64,000 bases of DNA, taken from the NCBI GenBank assembly GCA_025210525.1, contig JAOARP010000003.1:1-64000 (forward strand), written 5' to 3'. This document shows positions 24,857 through 32,783 of this stretch, in pieces. Below the pieces are notes generated by a model that saw only the letters and a list, made by a program, of their open reading frames with translations, was not told where the DNA came from and did not search any database. Position 1 is the stretch's first letter. Every line of letters starts with the position of its first letter. Source of the DNA: Marinisporobacter sp. (lineage in GTDB: Bacteria > Bacillota > Clostridia > Peptostreptococcales > Thermotaleaceae). A program made the position numbers and the translations under genes.

Positions 24857-26873
24857 ATTTAAAAAAACCTTTAACAAATTCTGGAGCGTTCTCCTGTGTC
24901 ATCCACTCGATTTGACTATCTCCATTGGTAAAATAAATACCGATGATATAGTTCTTTGTATCTCCATAACCATATCCAGTATTAAACAATATCTTTTCCA
25001 TTTGAGCTTGATCTTTTATTTCAAGTCTTTTTTTATCTTTATTTGTGGTTAATTCTTTTGCTAAATCGGATACGTTATAGCTATGAAAATTCTGTGTTTC
25101 TTCATTGGCTTTTTCAATGATTATAGAAGCTATATTTTCAGGTAAAACTCTTGATTTTTCATAATACCCATTTTCTTTTAACCACTTAGGAAAATATTTA
25201 TAATGCTTTTCCCAGGAGATATGAATAGAACTTCTTCTGTGTGATTCATCTAAATCTTTTTCTTTATCCATGTAGATTTGTATAGAGGCCCAAGAATTTT
25301 TATTATCAATGGATTCTTCATAGGTTTGATCAAGTAGATCAGCCTTTAGGGCGTTAGTCATGTTAAGAATTTCATTAGGATCTACAATTTTCACATCATC
25401 AGCGTTATGATTTGATTCTGGATGAATACGAATATAATTCACATGATCTAAATCTAAATGGAAAATATCATAAGTACTCATTTTATATTCCTTAGATTCA
25501 TATATCTTGGGAATAAACACATTTTTATAGGCAAATTCTTTAGGAACAGAGTATCCTCTTGTAAGGGTTTTTCCATTTTTTAGCTTATAAGCAATCCCAA
25601 TATATTTGAGGAAGACATTTTCTTCTTTATGAGCAAATATTTCTTTATTTTTGATGATTTGTGAATGAAGATCTCTAACTAAATCGATATTTTCTGATGT
25701 TTTTAGAGAATAATTTCTATCCTCTTCCCAATAGTCATATAAGCCATTTCCATAATAAACACTCTCGATATCCTCAGAATTTGGAATATTTTTTTCATAG
25801 CCAATAAAGTCAAATTTTATTCCTACAAAAACAAGGAGGATGATCATGGTATAGAGGACAAAGCCCTTTAAGTTTTTGAAAATCCAAATAGATTTTTGGA
25901 TAATCATCTCTGCAATAATATATCCTAAAAATGCACCGATAAAATATCCCATGTATAGCCATGAATCAATTTTTTCAAGCATGTAAAAGTAGGCACCACT
26001 TAAAATCATAGAACAAAAGGTAAATCCATATTTGAATATAGGCTTTAATAAGTTAAAAGCAATGGGATCTGATGCACTTTCTAAAGCTCTTTTTTGATAG
26101 AAAATATAGGCTAAAAAATATAGGATAATATTTAAGAGAATATACCACCACAAAAAGCTATCATTTATTGTTTTATCACTTAAAAATGATGTAATGGGAA
26201 TGATTTTGGTAACAAAGTTTTCAAGAAACTGCTCGTTTACCGCAAAGCCATATAAAAGCTGTTTAAAGTTAACAGTAAGAAGCATACTAATCCCTGTAGG
26301 TAAAAATATAGCTATGAAGGATAAAATTATCTGAATTAAGGATATACCTGTAACCATTGATACTAAAACGGATATAAAATATACGACTAAATTTGTTAGT
26401 ATACTAAAATAAGCCCATCTAAATACCTTTGAAACTGTAAGTATGTTTTTAAATAATTCACTTCCATCGTGATGGATATTTAAAAAAACTAAAAAGATCA
26501 CTCCGATGAATAAGGTCGGGAGAATAAGTAATAAAACACCTGCTATATTGTGACTATGAAAAAGCTGTCCTCTTGTAACAGGAAAGGAATGGAGCAGTGT
26601 TGTTGATTTACTCTGTTGTAAATATCTAAAAAGCAGTACGGATAACAATATAGGAAATATAATGGAAAACATCATTTGTGAATTTGCGTGTCTTAGCTCT
26701 AAAAAGTTATTGATCTTTTCATGATAATACCCATCGGAAGGATTAAATAAAAGGATGAGATCTAATGTAGTTGAAAAAAATAAACTTAAAAAATAAAGAA
26801 CAGCAATTCCCCAATATCTCTTTAAATCTTCTAAAATAATAGCTGTATTAAAAAATGACATTTTTGATTTCAT
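24855..26873 (-). CDS. ABC-2 type permease with large extracytoplasmic/cytoplasmic C-terminal domain
   Basis: 672 residues. The N-terminal half carries about 10 hydrophobic segments including LQQSKSTTLLHSFPVTRGQLF, typical of ABC-2 permeases that act with a YtrB/EcsA-like ATPase. After a last membrane segment near residue 360, about 300 residues form a soluble domain containing two related ISWEKHYK/KWLKENGYYEKSR-type segments and no recognised enzyme motif. Start ATG at 26873 follows AGGAGGTG. It overlaps the ATPase gene by 26 bases. A dead, multiply deleted copy is at 7782-8355. Substrate unknown; related operons respond to cell-wall antibiotics. Confidence 0.85.
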   Translation of the reverse strand: MKSKMSFFNTAIILEDLKRYWGIAVLYFLSLFFSTTLDLILLFNPSDGYYHEKINNFLELRHANSQMMFSIIFPILLSVLLFRYLQQSKSTTLLHSFPVTRGQLFHSHNIAGVLLLILPTLFIGVIFLVFLNIHHDGSELFKNILTVSKVFRWAYFSILTNLVVYFISVLVSMVTGISLIQIILSFIAIFLPTGISMLLTVNFKQLLYGFAVNEQFLENFVTKIIPITSFLSDKTINDSFLWWYILLNIILYFLAYIFYQKRALESASDPIAFNLLKPIFKYGFTFCSMILSGAYFYMLEKIDSWLYMGYFIGAFLGYIIAEMIIQKSIWIFKNLKGFVLYTMIILLVFVGIKFDFIGYEKNIPNSEDIESVYYGNGLYDYWEEDRNYSLKTSENIDLVRDLHSQIIKNKEIFAHKEENVFLKYIGIAYKLKNGKTLTRGYSVPKEFAYKNVFIPKIYESKEYKMSTYDIFHLDLDHVNYIRIHPESNHNADDVKIVDPNEILNMTNALKADLLDQTYEESIDNKNSWASIQIYMDKEKDLDESHRRSSIHISWEKHYKYFPKWLKENGYYEKSRVLPENIASIIIEKANEETQNFHSYNVSDLAKELTTNKDKKRLEIKDQAQMEKILFNTGYGYGDTKNYIIGIYFTNGDSQIEWMTQENAPEFVKGFFK

Positions 26874-27747
26874 AGCCCGCACCTCCTAATTCATATATAA
26901 AAATTTCTTCTAATGTAAGGGGCAAAATATCTAAAAGAACTGGATTGTATTCATGAAATGTAGAAACAATTTTTTCTTGATTTCCTTTAACGATGAAAAG
27001 ATGAACTGTTCCACGCTTTTCTTCATGTAATATGTGGATATCTTTCCTTAATGCTTTGGGGATTTCTTCCTTATACACAACCTGAATTTTATGAATATCA
27101 GATTTCAAATCGTCTAAATCTCTCTCAATCAACATCTTACCCTTATTTAAAATACCAACGGAGTCGCAAATACTCTCAAGCTCCTTTAAATTATGAGAGG
27201 AGATGAGTACGCTACTTTCTCTTTCAGCCACATCCGCAACAATATATTTCCAAACCTTCTTTCTCATTAAGGGATCTAATCCATCAATAGGTTCATCTAG
27301 AATCATCACCTCAGGCATGATAGAGAGGGTAAGAATAAAAGCAACCTGCTTTTGCATTCCCTTTGATAATTTAGAGATTCTCTTATTTTCATCTAATTCA
27401 AAAGCATGTAATAAAGATAAATATCTTTCTTTATTCCAACTTGGATACATCTTTTTATAAAAGGATGCCATGTTTTTTATGCTGTACATGGGAAAATGAT
27501 AAAAATCATCAGGAATATAGCCAATAGTTCTTTTTACAGCATTATTTTCAAAGACTTTTTCACCATTTATAAGGATTTCTCCGTTGTCCTGTTTATAAAT
27601 CCCTACTAAATGCTTGATCAAAGTAGTTTTTCCAGATCCATTTGCGCCAATCAAGCCATAAATAGAACCCTTATTTACGGTTAGATCAACATCTTCTAAT
27701 GCTTTATGCTTTTGAAAGGATTTTGTTAAGCTTTTTACTTCAATCAT
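26848..27747 (-). CDS. ABC transporter ATP-binding protein (YtrB-like)
   Basis: 299 residues. Walker A is GANGSGKTTLIKHL, the signature is RISKLSKGMQKQVAF, Walker B is VMILDEPIDGLDP and the H-loop is SSHNLKELE. The shortened, degenerate LSKGMQKQ signature is typical of single-domain ATPases paired with ABC-2 permeases. I chose the second ATG at 27747 because GGAGG lies eight bases upstream; the first is only two bases from it. The gene overlaps the GntR regulator upstream by 8 bases and the permease downstream, forming a three-gene operon. Confidence 0.92.
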   Translation of the reverse strand: MIEVKSLTKSFQKHKALEDVDLTVNKGSIYGLIGANGSGKTTLIKHLVGIYKQDNGEILINGEKVFENNAVKRTIGYIPDDFYHFPMYSIKNMASFYKKMYPSWNKERYLSLLHAFELDENKRISKLSKGMQKQVAFILTLSIMPEVMILDEPIDGLDPLMRKKVWKYIVADVAERESSVLISSHNLKELESICDSVGILNKGKMLIERDLDDLKSDIHKIQVVYKEEIPKALRKDIHILHEEKRGTVHLFIVKGNQEKIVSTFHEYNPVLLDILPLTLEEIFIYELGGAGYEIKNVIF

Positions 27748-28129
27748 TATCATTACCTCCCTTTATGGATACGTAAGTTGCTTCGATTAATTCTATTAGT
27801 TCTTCTTTTTCCATTCCCATATAAATAAGCTCTGATAAGGAGTTTTGAATTTGCTTTTTTAATTTATTCAATTTTTCTTCATCCACCTTTCTGATCTTTC
27901 CACAAACAAAATTTCCACGACCCTTAACAGAATACAAATATCCTTGTCTTTCAAGCTCTCGATATGATTTTTGTATGGTGTTAGGATTAATGGTAAGCTC
28001 TTTTGCCAATTCCCTTACTGAAGGGATTTTTTCATCAGCTTTAAGGACTTCTTTTATAATTAATTGTTTAAATCGGTCCATCACCTGTTCATAAATGGGC
28101 TTTCTACTCGTTAAATCAATTTGGAACAT
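27740..28129 (-). CDS. YtrA-subfamily GntR regulator
   Basis: 129 residues: a winged HTH (IPSVRELAKELTINPNTIQKS, about residues 34-54) plus only a short helical tail, the hallmark of the YtrA subfamily, which lacks a large effector domain. Start ATG at 28129 has GAGGAGGTG four bases upstream. It is the first gene of the operon with the ATPase and permease. An AGTGTA-N13-TACACT inverted repeat, the recognised YtrA-type operator, lies immediately upstream, so autorepression of the operon is well supported. Confidence 0.93.
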   Translation of the reverse strand: MFQIDLTSRKPIYEQVMDRFKQLIIKEVLKADEKIPSVRELAKELTINPNTIQKSYRELERQGYLYSVKGRGNFVCGKIRKVDEEKLNKLKKQIQNSLSELIYMGMEKEELIELIEATYVSIKGGNDND

Positions 28130-28158
28130 AGGACACCTCCTCTGTATCATATGTGTCA

Positions 28159-28215
28159 AGTGTATTAGTTTATGTAGTACACTATAAATATAACTAATTT
28201 ATTCCTATCCGTCAA
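28159..28215 (-). promoter_or_regulatory. Promoter and YtrA-type operator of the GntR-ABC operon
   Basis: On the minus strand, TTGACG (28215-28210) and TATATT (28192-28187) are 17 bases apart. AGTGTA at 28159-28164 and TACACT at 28178-28183 are separated by exactly 13 bases and lie just downstream of the -10. This AGTGTA-N13-TACACT arrangement is the operator described for Bacillus subtilis YtrA. Confidence 0.9.
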
Positions 28216-28248
28216 GTGAAAAGAGGAAGATTTTTTTAGAGAAATAAG

Positions 28249-28296
28249 AAAAGAGCAAGCCTGAGTAATATACTTATTCAAGCTTGCTCCTTTTTT
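28249..28296 (-). terminator. Terminator of the diguanylate cyclase gene
   Basis: GAGCAAGC (28253-28260) pairs with GCTTGCTC (28282-28289) with further pairing inside (CTGAGTAATATACTTATTCA). Read on the minus strand the stem is followed by TTTTCTTATTTC. It closes the gene ending at 28303. Confidence 0.75.
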
Positions 28297-28302
28297 ACTG
28301 AA

Positions 28303-29901
28303 CTACCTAATAATTTTTATATCCTTCTTTAATTCCCTTTTTTCAATGTACATCTTTTCATCGGCTAGATTAATAATTTTATCTATATACTGCGTATCAT
28401 TTTCTTTCACTTCTTCTATACCATGACTAATACTGACAAGATATTTTCTATTTTCATGCTCATTAATCCTTTTGTATTCATCATTAATTCTGTCCCATAC
28501 TTTTTCAGCTTCTTCAATACTTGCATTATAAAAAACGATTAAAAACTCATCTCCACCTAAACGGATCATAAAATCTAGCTCTCTGATATGAGATTTTATG
28601 ACATTTACAGCTGTAAGGATCAATTCATCTCCAGCTTCATGTCCTAAAATATCATTTACATCCTTTAGACCATTTACATCAATAAAGCATATGCTTATTT
28701 TCTTTTTATTTTGAATAGATTCGTGAATACGATTACTTAAAAAAGTCATTCCTGCTCTTCTGTTGAATACATTCGTCATAGCATCATATTCAGAAAAATA
28801 TTTTATTTCCTCTTTATTGATTTTATCTTGAGTCATCAAAAAAGATGTAAATAGGGAGATAATGAATATAAGTAAAAAATAGGATTTGTTTTCTAAGAAT
28901 AATTTCAATAATATTTTGAGATTATTCCTTTCTGTCAGATATCCTTTATCGCTTTCCTTAGATACAAAAGAAACGACTTTCCAATTTCCTTCTCCTAATA
29001 TAATGCTTAAATTACTTTCAAAGGATTTGATATGATCATCAGTTATAATATCTGAAAATACAAACAATCCATTAGGGGTATAGGTGAAGCCTTCATTCTT
29101 TTCACAAATTATTTTCCATGCATCCGAAAATTCATTTTTGAAATGAATATCTACTTTATCAGGATACATAAAGGCCCATTCTTTAGAGGAATCTTTATTT
29201 GAAATCCAGTAGCTATTTGCATTTAGCAAAAATACTTCACCATCACTTGTTGAATAAATATTTTTGAAATGCTCTAAAAGGTATTTTGCATAATAATTAA
29301 GAATGATAATTCCTTTTTTTTCACCACTTTCTGAAAATACAGGAGTTGAAAATCGAATTATAGGTTTGATAGGGTGTTCTATTTTTTTATTTTCCATATT
29401 TAAATCCATCTTAGAAATATAGACTTGTTCTTTTTTTAGATTGATTGAATCTTGAAAATAATAGCGTTGCTTTTTATTTTGAAGATGGGATGGATTTATT
29501 AAATTTGAACCTTTATCTGAGTAATTCACCCTTATTTTTTCATTTCCAGAAAGATCTATAAATCTTATTTGATCATATATTTTTTTTCGATCAGAAAAAT
29601 TTAACCATTCATTGGATAAAGCATTGTAATTCATCTTTTTTTCTATTTCGATACATTCTTTTATAGAATCTGATAAATAGAGTAGGTCAGATATGATATA
29701 CATAAATTCTTCTCCAAGTATATTTTTCTCTAAAGTTACAATCCGTTTCTCATTTAACTCTAGATTCGTTCTCTCTATGTTAATGGTATTGAAATGTATA
29801 AGCGTAAATAGAAAACTATATAATACAGAAATTCCAATAAATATGAATATGAAATAAGTTATAAAAAACTTTTTAAATTTCATTGATTTTTCTAAATGCA
29901 T
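28303..29901 (-). CDS. Membrane diguanylate cyclase with periplasmic-type sensor domain
   Basis: 532 residues. A transmembrane helix near residues 10-32 and a second near 335-352 bracket a roughly 300-residue extracytoplasmic region of the Cache/PDC sensor type (DREKIYDQIRFIDLSGNEKIRVNY-like PAS-fold pattern). The C-terminal GGDEF domain has the active motif RLGGDEFLIVF and an upstream RELD five residues before it, the inhibitory I-site. It should therefore synthesise cyclic di-GMP with product feedback in response to an external ligand. No EAL domain. GGGAGG precedes the ATG. Confidence 0.92.
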   Translation of the reverse strand: MHLEKSMKFKKFFITYFIFIFIGISVLYSFLFTLIHFNTINIERTNLELNEKRIVTLEKNILGEEFMYIISDLLYLSDSIKECIEIEKKMNYNALSNEWLNFSDRKKIYDQIRFIDLSGNEKIRVNYSDKGSNLINPSHLQNKKQRYYFQDSINLKKEQVYISKMDLNMENKKIEHPIKPIIRFSTPVFSESGEKKGIIILNYYAKYLLEHFKNIYSTSDGEVFLLNANSYWISNKDSSKEWAFMYPDKVDIHFKNEFSDAWKIICEKNEGFTYTPNGLFVFSDIITDDHIKSFESNLSIILGEGNWKVVSFVSKESDKGYLTERNNLKILLKLFLENKSYFLLIFIISLFTSFLMTQDKINKEEIKYFSEYDAMTNVFNRRAGMTFLSNRIHESIQNKKKISICFIDVNGLKDVNDILGHEAGDELILTAVNVIKSHIRELDFMIRLGGDEFLIVFYNASIEEAEKVWDRINDEYKRINEHENRKYLVSISHGIEEVKENDTQYIDKIINLADEKMYIEKRELKKDIKIIR

Positions 29902-30151
29902 AGATAAACGCCTCCCTCTTAAATGATTAAAAGAAATCAGAAAATTCCTTCTTTGTCAAAAAGATTCGACAAAAGATGACAAAATCCTTTTAGGCATTCG
30001 TACTTTATAGAAAGAAGAAAATAATTTTTTATACTTTCTTCAAGAGAAGACAACAATTCACAATTTATTACATAACTAGTCATAGACATTTGGAGGGACA
30101 AGTTATATAATGGATTCGAACACATGTTCCTTAGGAATGAGGGGTGATGTT

Positions 30152-30748
30152 ATGAAAAAAATTGAAGACATGATAAGCTTAGGCATATGTGTATTATGTC
30201 CTACCTATGAGAAAAACATAGGAAATGTGACAAAAATTATTACAGGAGATGGGCGGAGTTTTATAGACCAAAGAAAGATCAAAACTGTATTAAAAATCAT
30301 TGCAAAATACCATGAAGTTCACATTGAAACCTACAAAGAAAAATATGCAAAAGTACTGCACCAGCGATTAAATATACCTATTTATCTAAACAAAAAACTA
30401 CTCCTAGTACCACTAAAAATGAGAAAGCCTAAATTTAAAAAGGATGGAGCAAAGGGGTATATAAATCTCTATGCTATTGAAAAAATAATAGAAAAAGAAA
30501 CAAGCACCCTAGTAAAGCTAAAAAACAACATAGAAATCACCGTATTCAACAAACTAAAAACTGTACAAAACCAAATCAATAAAGCAAAATTCATCGAAAG
30601 AGAAGTACGCTTAAAAACAAAAGATGAAGCTGCTGAAAGAAAAGATTTTTATACAGAATACAAAACACCTGCTACAAAAGGAGATGTAGCAAGACTTCAA
30701 GAAGAAATCGAGAAGCTAACAGATGCACTCAAAAACATACTACATTAA
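30152..30748 (+). CDS. ComK-like protein
   Basis: 198 residues. The order of segments resembles the competence regulator ComK: an N-terminal VLCPTYEKNIGNVTKII strand pair, GRSFIDQRKIKTVL, a central NIPIYLNKKLLLVPLKMRKP (compare the KPPIMV...FLFPT part of ComK), GYINLYAIEKI (compare WISHVHV), and a NNIEITVFNKLKTVQNQINKA segment. The terminal 45 residues form an added coiled coil. Similarity is by pattern only, so the call is moderate. Start at 30152 (GAGGGGTG seven bases upstream); 30110 is possible. A recurrent hairpin follows the stop by seven bases. A role in transcriptional activation is inference. Confidence 0.55.
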   Translation: MKKIEDMISLGICVLCPTYEKNIGNVTKIITGDGRSFIDQRKIKTVLKIIAKYHEVHIETYKEKYAKVLHQRLNIPIYLNKKLLLVPLKMRKPKFKKDGAKGYINLYAIEKIIEKETSTLVKLKNNIEITVFNKLKTVQNQINKAKFIEREVRLKTKDEAAERKDFYTEYKTPATKGDVARLQEEIEKLTDALKNILH

Positions 30749-30754
30749 GACATC

Positions 30755-30796
30755 AAAAAGATAGGGTACTTCTTTCGGGATGGAACTATCTTTTTT
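30755..30796 (+). terminator. Recurrent hairpin, copy d (divergent)
   Basis: AAAGATAG-GGTA-CTTC at the 5' side and GATG-GAA-CTATCTTTTTT at the 3' side. The outer stem is extended to 8 bp (GATAG with CTATC), while the GTA/GAA internal loop is retained. Confidence 0.8.
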
Positions 30797-30930
30797 ATTT
30801 CAAAGAATTTATTCAAAAATAAAGTACTAAACTCTTGTAAAAATATACATCTATAAGTAGGAAAATTATATCATCAAGTGTGGACTGATCACTTAGGATG
30901 GAATAAGAAATTTTAGCAGGAGGGATTTAC

Positions 30931-31848
30931 ATGTCAGATCATAAAAAATATTATTACTTAAAGCTAAAAGAAAACTTTTTCGATACGGAAGAAATACAAG
31001 TATTAGAAGCTATGGAAAATGGCTACAAATACAGTAATCTACTCCTAAAGCTTTACTTGAAATCCTTAAAATATGAAGGAGAAGTGCGTTTTAATGAATT
31101 TATCCCCTACAACGAAGAAATGATTGCAGCTGTTACACATATGGATATAGATACAGTAAGGGTAGCCCTAAGAATCTTTAAACAACTGAGGCTTATAGAA
31201 ATATTAGATGATGGAACCATATTTATGTTATCCATTCAAGATTTTATAGGAAAAACTAGTACAGAGGCTGAAAGGAAAAAAAGATATAGAAAAAAGATCG
31301 CAAAAGAAAAAAATAAGCTACTAACAGGACAAATGATGGACAAATGTCCAGACAAATGTCCGGACAATTTTGGGACAAATATGGACAAAACTAAGACTTT
31401 TTTGGACAAACGTCCACCAGAGATAGAGATAGAGAAAGAGATAGAGATAGATTTAGAGACAGAGATAGAGAAAGAAAAGGGAGTACCACCAGCCCCCTAT
31501 GAAAAAATCAAAAAACTTTTTAATGAAAACTGCATTCATCTAGCAAAGGTAAGATCTTTATCTCAAAATAGAAAAAAGCATTTACAAGCTAGGTGGAAAC
31601 AATTTGATTATAACCTTGAGACCTTCAAAGAAATCTTTAAGAAAGTCAATAAAAGCGAATTTTGCAATGGGAGCAATAATAGAAAGTGGCAGGTGGATTT
31701 TGACTGGCTCATCAAAAATGATGAAAACATGGTGAAAGTCCTAGAAGGAAAATATGATTCAAAACCAGGATGGAGTGATGAAAATGCAAGAGATCCAAAA
31801 GACCATGAACAAAATGATCCATACACAGGAATTGGAATTAAGCTCTGA
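30931..31848 (+). CDS. Phage-type replisome organiser (replication initiator)
   Basis: 305 residues. Residues 1-120 (YYYLKLKENFFDTEEIQVLE, NGYKYSNLLLKLYLKSL, FNEFIPYNEEMIAAVTHMD, LRLIEILDDGTIFM) match the phage replisome organiser N-terminal winged-helix domain. A middle stretch encodes DKCPDKCPDNFGTNMDK, which at DNA level is a set of iteron-like repeats, then a low-complexity Glu/Ile run from GAGATA repeats (31421-31480). The C-terminal 90 residues resemble the DnaD-like DnaC-binding part. AGGAGGG precedes the ATG. It overlaps the DnaC-like gene. Together they look like a phage replication module without the rest of a prophage. Confidence 0.85.
   Translation: MSDHKKYYYLKLKENFFDTEEIQVLEAMENGYKYSNLLLKLYLKSLKYEGEVRFNEFIPYNEEMIAAVTHMDIDTVRVALRIFKQLRLIEILDDGTIFMLSIQDFIGKTSTEAERKKRYRKKIAKEKNKLLTGQMMDKCPDKCPDNFGTNMDKTKTFLDKRPPEIEIEKEIEIDLETEIEKEKGVPPAPYEKIKKLFNENCIHLAKVRSLSQNRKKHLQARWKQFDYNLETFKEIFKKVNKSEFCNGSNNRKWQVDFDWLIKNDENMVKVLEGKYDSKPGWSDENARDPKDHEQNDPYTGIGIKL
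31327..31415. repeat. Iteron-like repeats inside the initiator gene; candidate phage-type origin
   Basis: The unit GGACAAAT(GTCC) recurs at 31327, 31338-31349 (GGACAAATGTCC), 31350-31361 (AGACAAATGTCC), 31362, 31372, 31383 and 31404-31415 (GGACAAACGTCC). Several units are palindromic. Phage initiators often bind direct repeats located within their own gene, so this is a plausible replication origin. Confidence 0.6.
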
Positions 31849-32626
31849 TTATTGCCCTAAATGCAAGGGCAAAAAAAGCATGATCATCAACATCCTTGGA
31901 AAAAACAGAAAAGTTCCCGTTTTATGTAAATGTGAAAAAGAAGAATACGAAAGACAAAAGAACCTAGAGGAGAATAAAGAAAAGCTCTATAAGCTACAAA
32001 GGCTTAGGGAACATAGCTTAATGGATGAAAGCTTCAAAAGCTGCACCTTTGAAAATTGGAAGCATGATAAAGAAAATGGGAAAATGTATAAAATAGGGGT
32101 AGCCTACTGCAATAGGTGGCAGGAGATGAAAAAGAAAAACATGGGGTTCACCTTCTGGGGTCCACCTGGAACAGGGAAAAGCTATCTAAGCTTTTGCATA
32201 GCCAATAGATTATTGAAAAGCTATGTCCCTGTCATTGCAATCTCTACTATAGGAATCATTAACCGAATTTATGATAGCTATAAAAGATATGGAGAGAGTG
32301 GAGAAGTAGCGATTATCCATTCCCTAAAAAATGCAAACCTTTTGATTCTAGATGATTTAGGTGCTGAGTATACCTCCAAACTAGGAAAAGAAAAGCAAAT
32401 TATCTATTCCATATTAGATGCAAGATATAGAGATAAAAAACCTGTTATCGTAACAACCAATTTAAACCTTAAGCAATTAAAAGAAAAGTTAAGAGGAAAT
32501 GATGCTGTAGATCGGACTTATGATAGACTCCTAGAACTAGCCCCTCCTGTAGAAATAAAAGGAACCTCTAAAAGAATAGCTGTAGGGAAAGAAAAAACAC
32601 AGATGATTAAGAATATGATTCACTAA
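31784..32626 (+). CDS. DnaC/DnaI-like helicase loader ATPase
   Basis: About 280 residues. An N-terminal Cys4 zinc site (CPKCKGKK ... LCKCEKEE) precedes an AAA+ domain with Walker A GPPGTGKSYLSF, Walker B NLLILDDLGAEY and sensor VTTNLNLKQL. This is the DnaC/IstB-like fold that loads replicative helicase. I prefer the ATG at 31784, eight bases after GGAG; earlier ATGs at 31754 and 31778 are in frame. The start lies inside the end of the initiator gene, so the two are translated together, as in phage replication modules. Confidence 0.88.
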   Translation: MQEIQKTMNKMIHTQELELSSDYCPKCKGKKSMIINILGKNRKVPVLCKCEKEEYERQKNLEENKEKLYKLQRLREHSLMDESFKSCTFENWKHDKENGKMYKIGVAYCNRWQEMKKKNMGFTFWGPPGTGKSYLSFCIANRLLKSYVPVIAISTIGIINRIYDSYKRYGESGEVAIIHSLKNANLLILDDLGAEYTSKLGKEKQIIYSILDARYRDKKPVIVTTNLNLKQLKEKLRGNDAVDRTYDRLLELAPPVEIKGTSKRIAVGKEKTQMIKNMIH

Positions 32627-32661
32627 TCAAATAGCTTATGATTCTCCAAAATGAAAAGAAA

Positions 32662-32741
32662 TTGACAAATTAATGGCAGCAGGATATTATGATATTATAG
32701 TACTCACCACGCCTCTTTTGAAAAAGCGTACCAAGGTGAGT
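32662..32741 (+). promoter_or_regulatory. Promoter with 5' leader hairpin before the NHL-repeat gene
   Basis: TTGACA (32662-32667) and TATTAT (32685-32690), 17-base spacer. The first bases of the transcript then fold: ACTCACC (32702-32708) pairs with GGTGAGT (32735-32741), and inside it ACGC pairs with GCGT around a CTTTT/AAAAG helix. The hairpin is not followed by a T tract long enough for a terminator and lies at the very 5' end, so it may stabilise or regulate the mRNA. Confidence 0.75.
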
Positions 32742-32783
32742 CATTTTATTTTATGGAGAAAAAGATGAGAAGGGAGATCAATA

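Noticed and set aside
31421-31480. GAGATA repeats as a regulatory microsatellite
   Set aside because: They are in frame within the initiator gene and encode a Glu/Ile-rich linker.
30152-32626. Complete prophage
   Set aside because: Only replication genes are present; no integrase, packaging, structural or lysis genes in the surrounding sequence.
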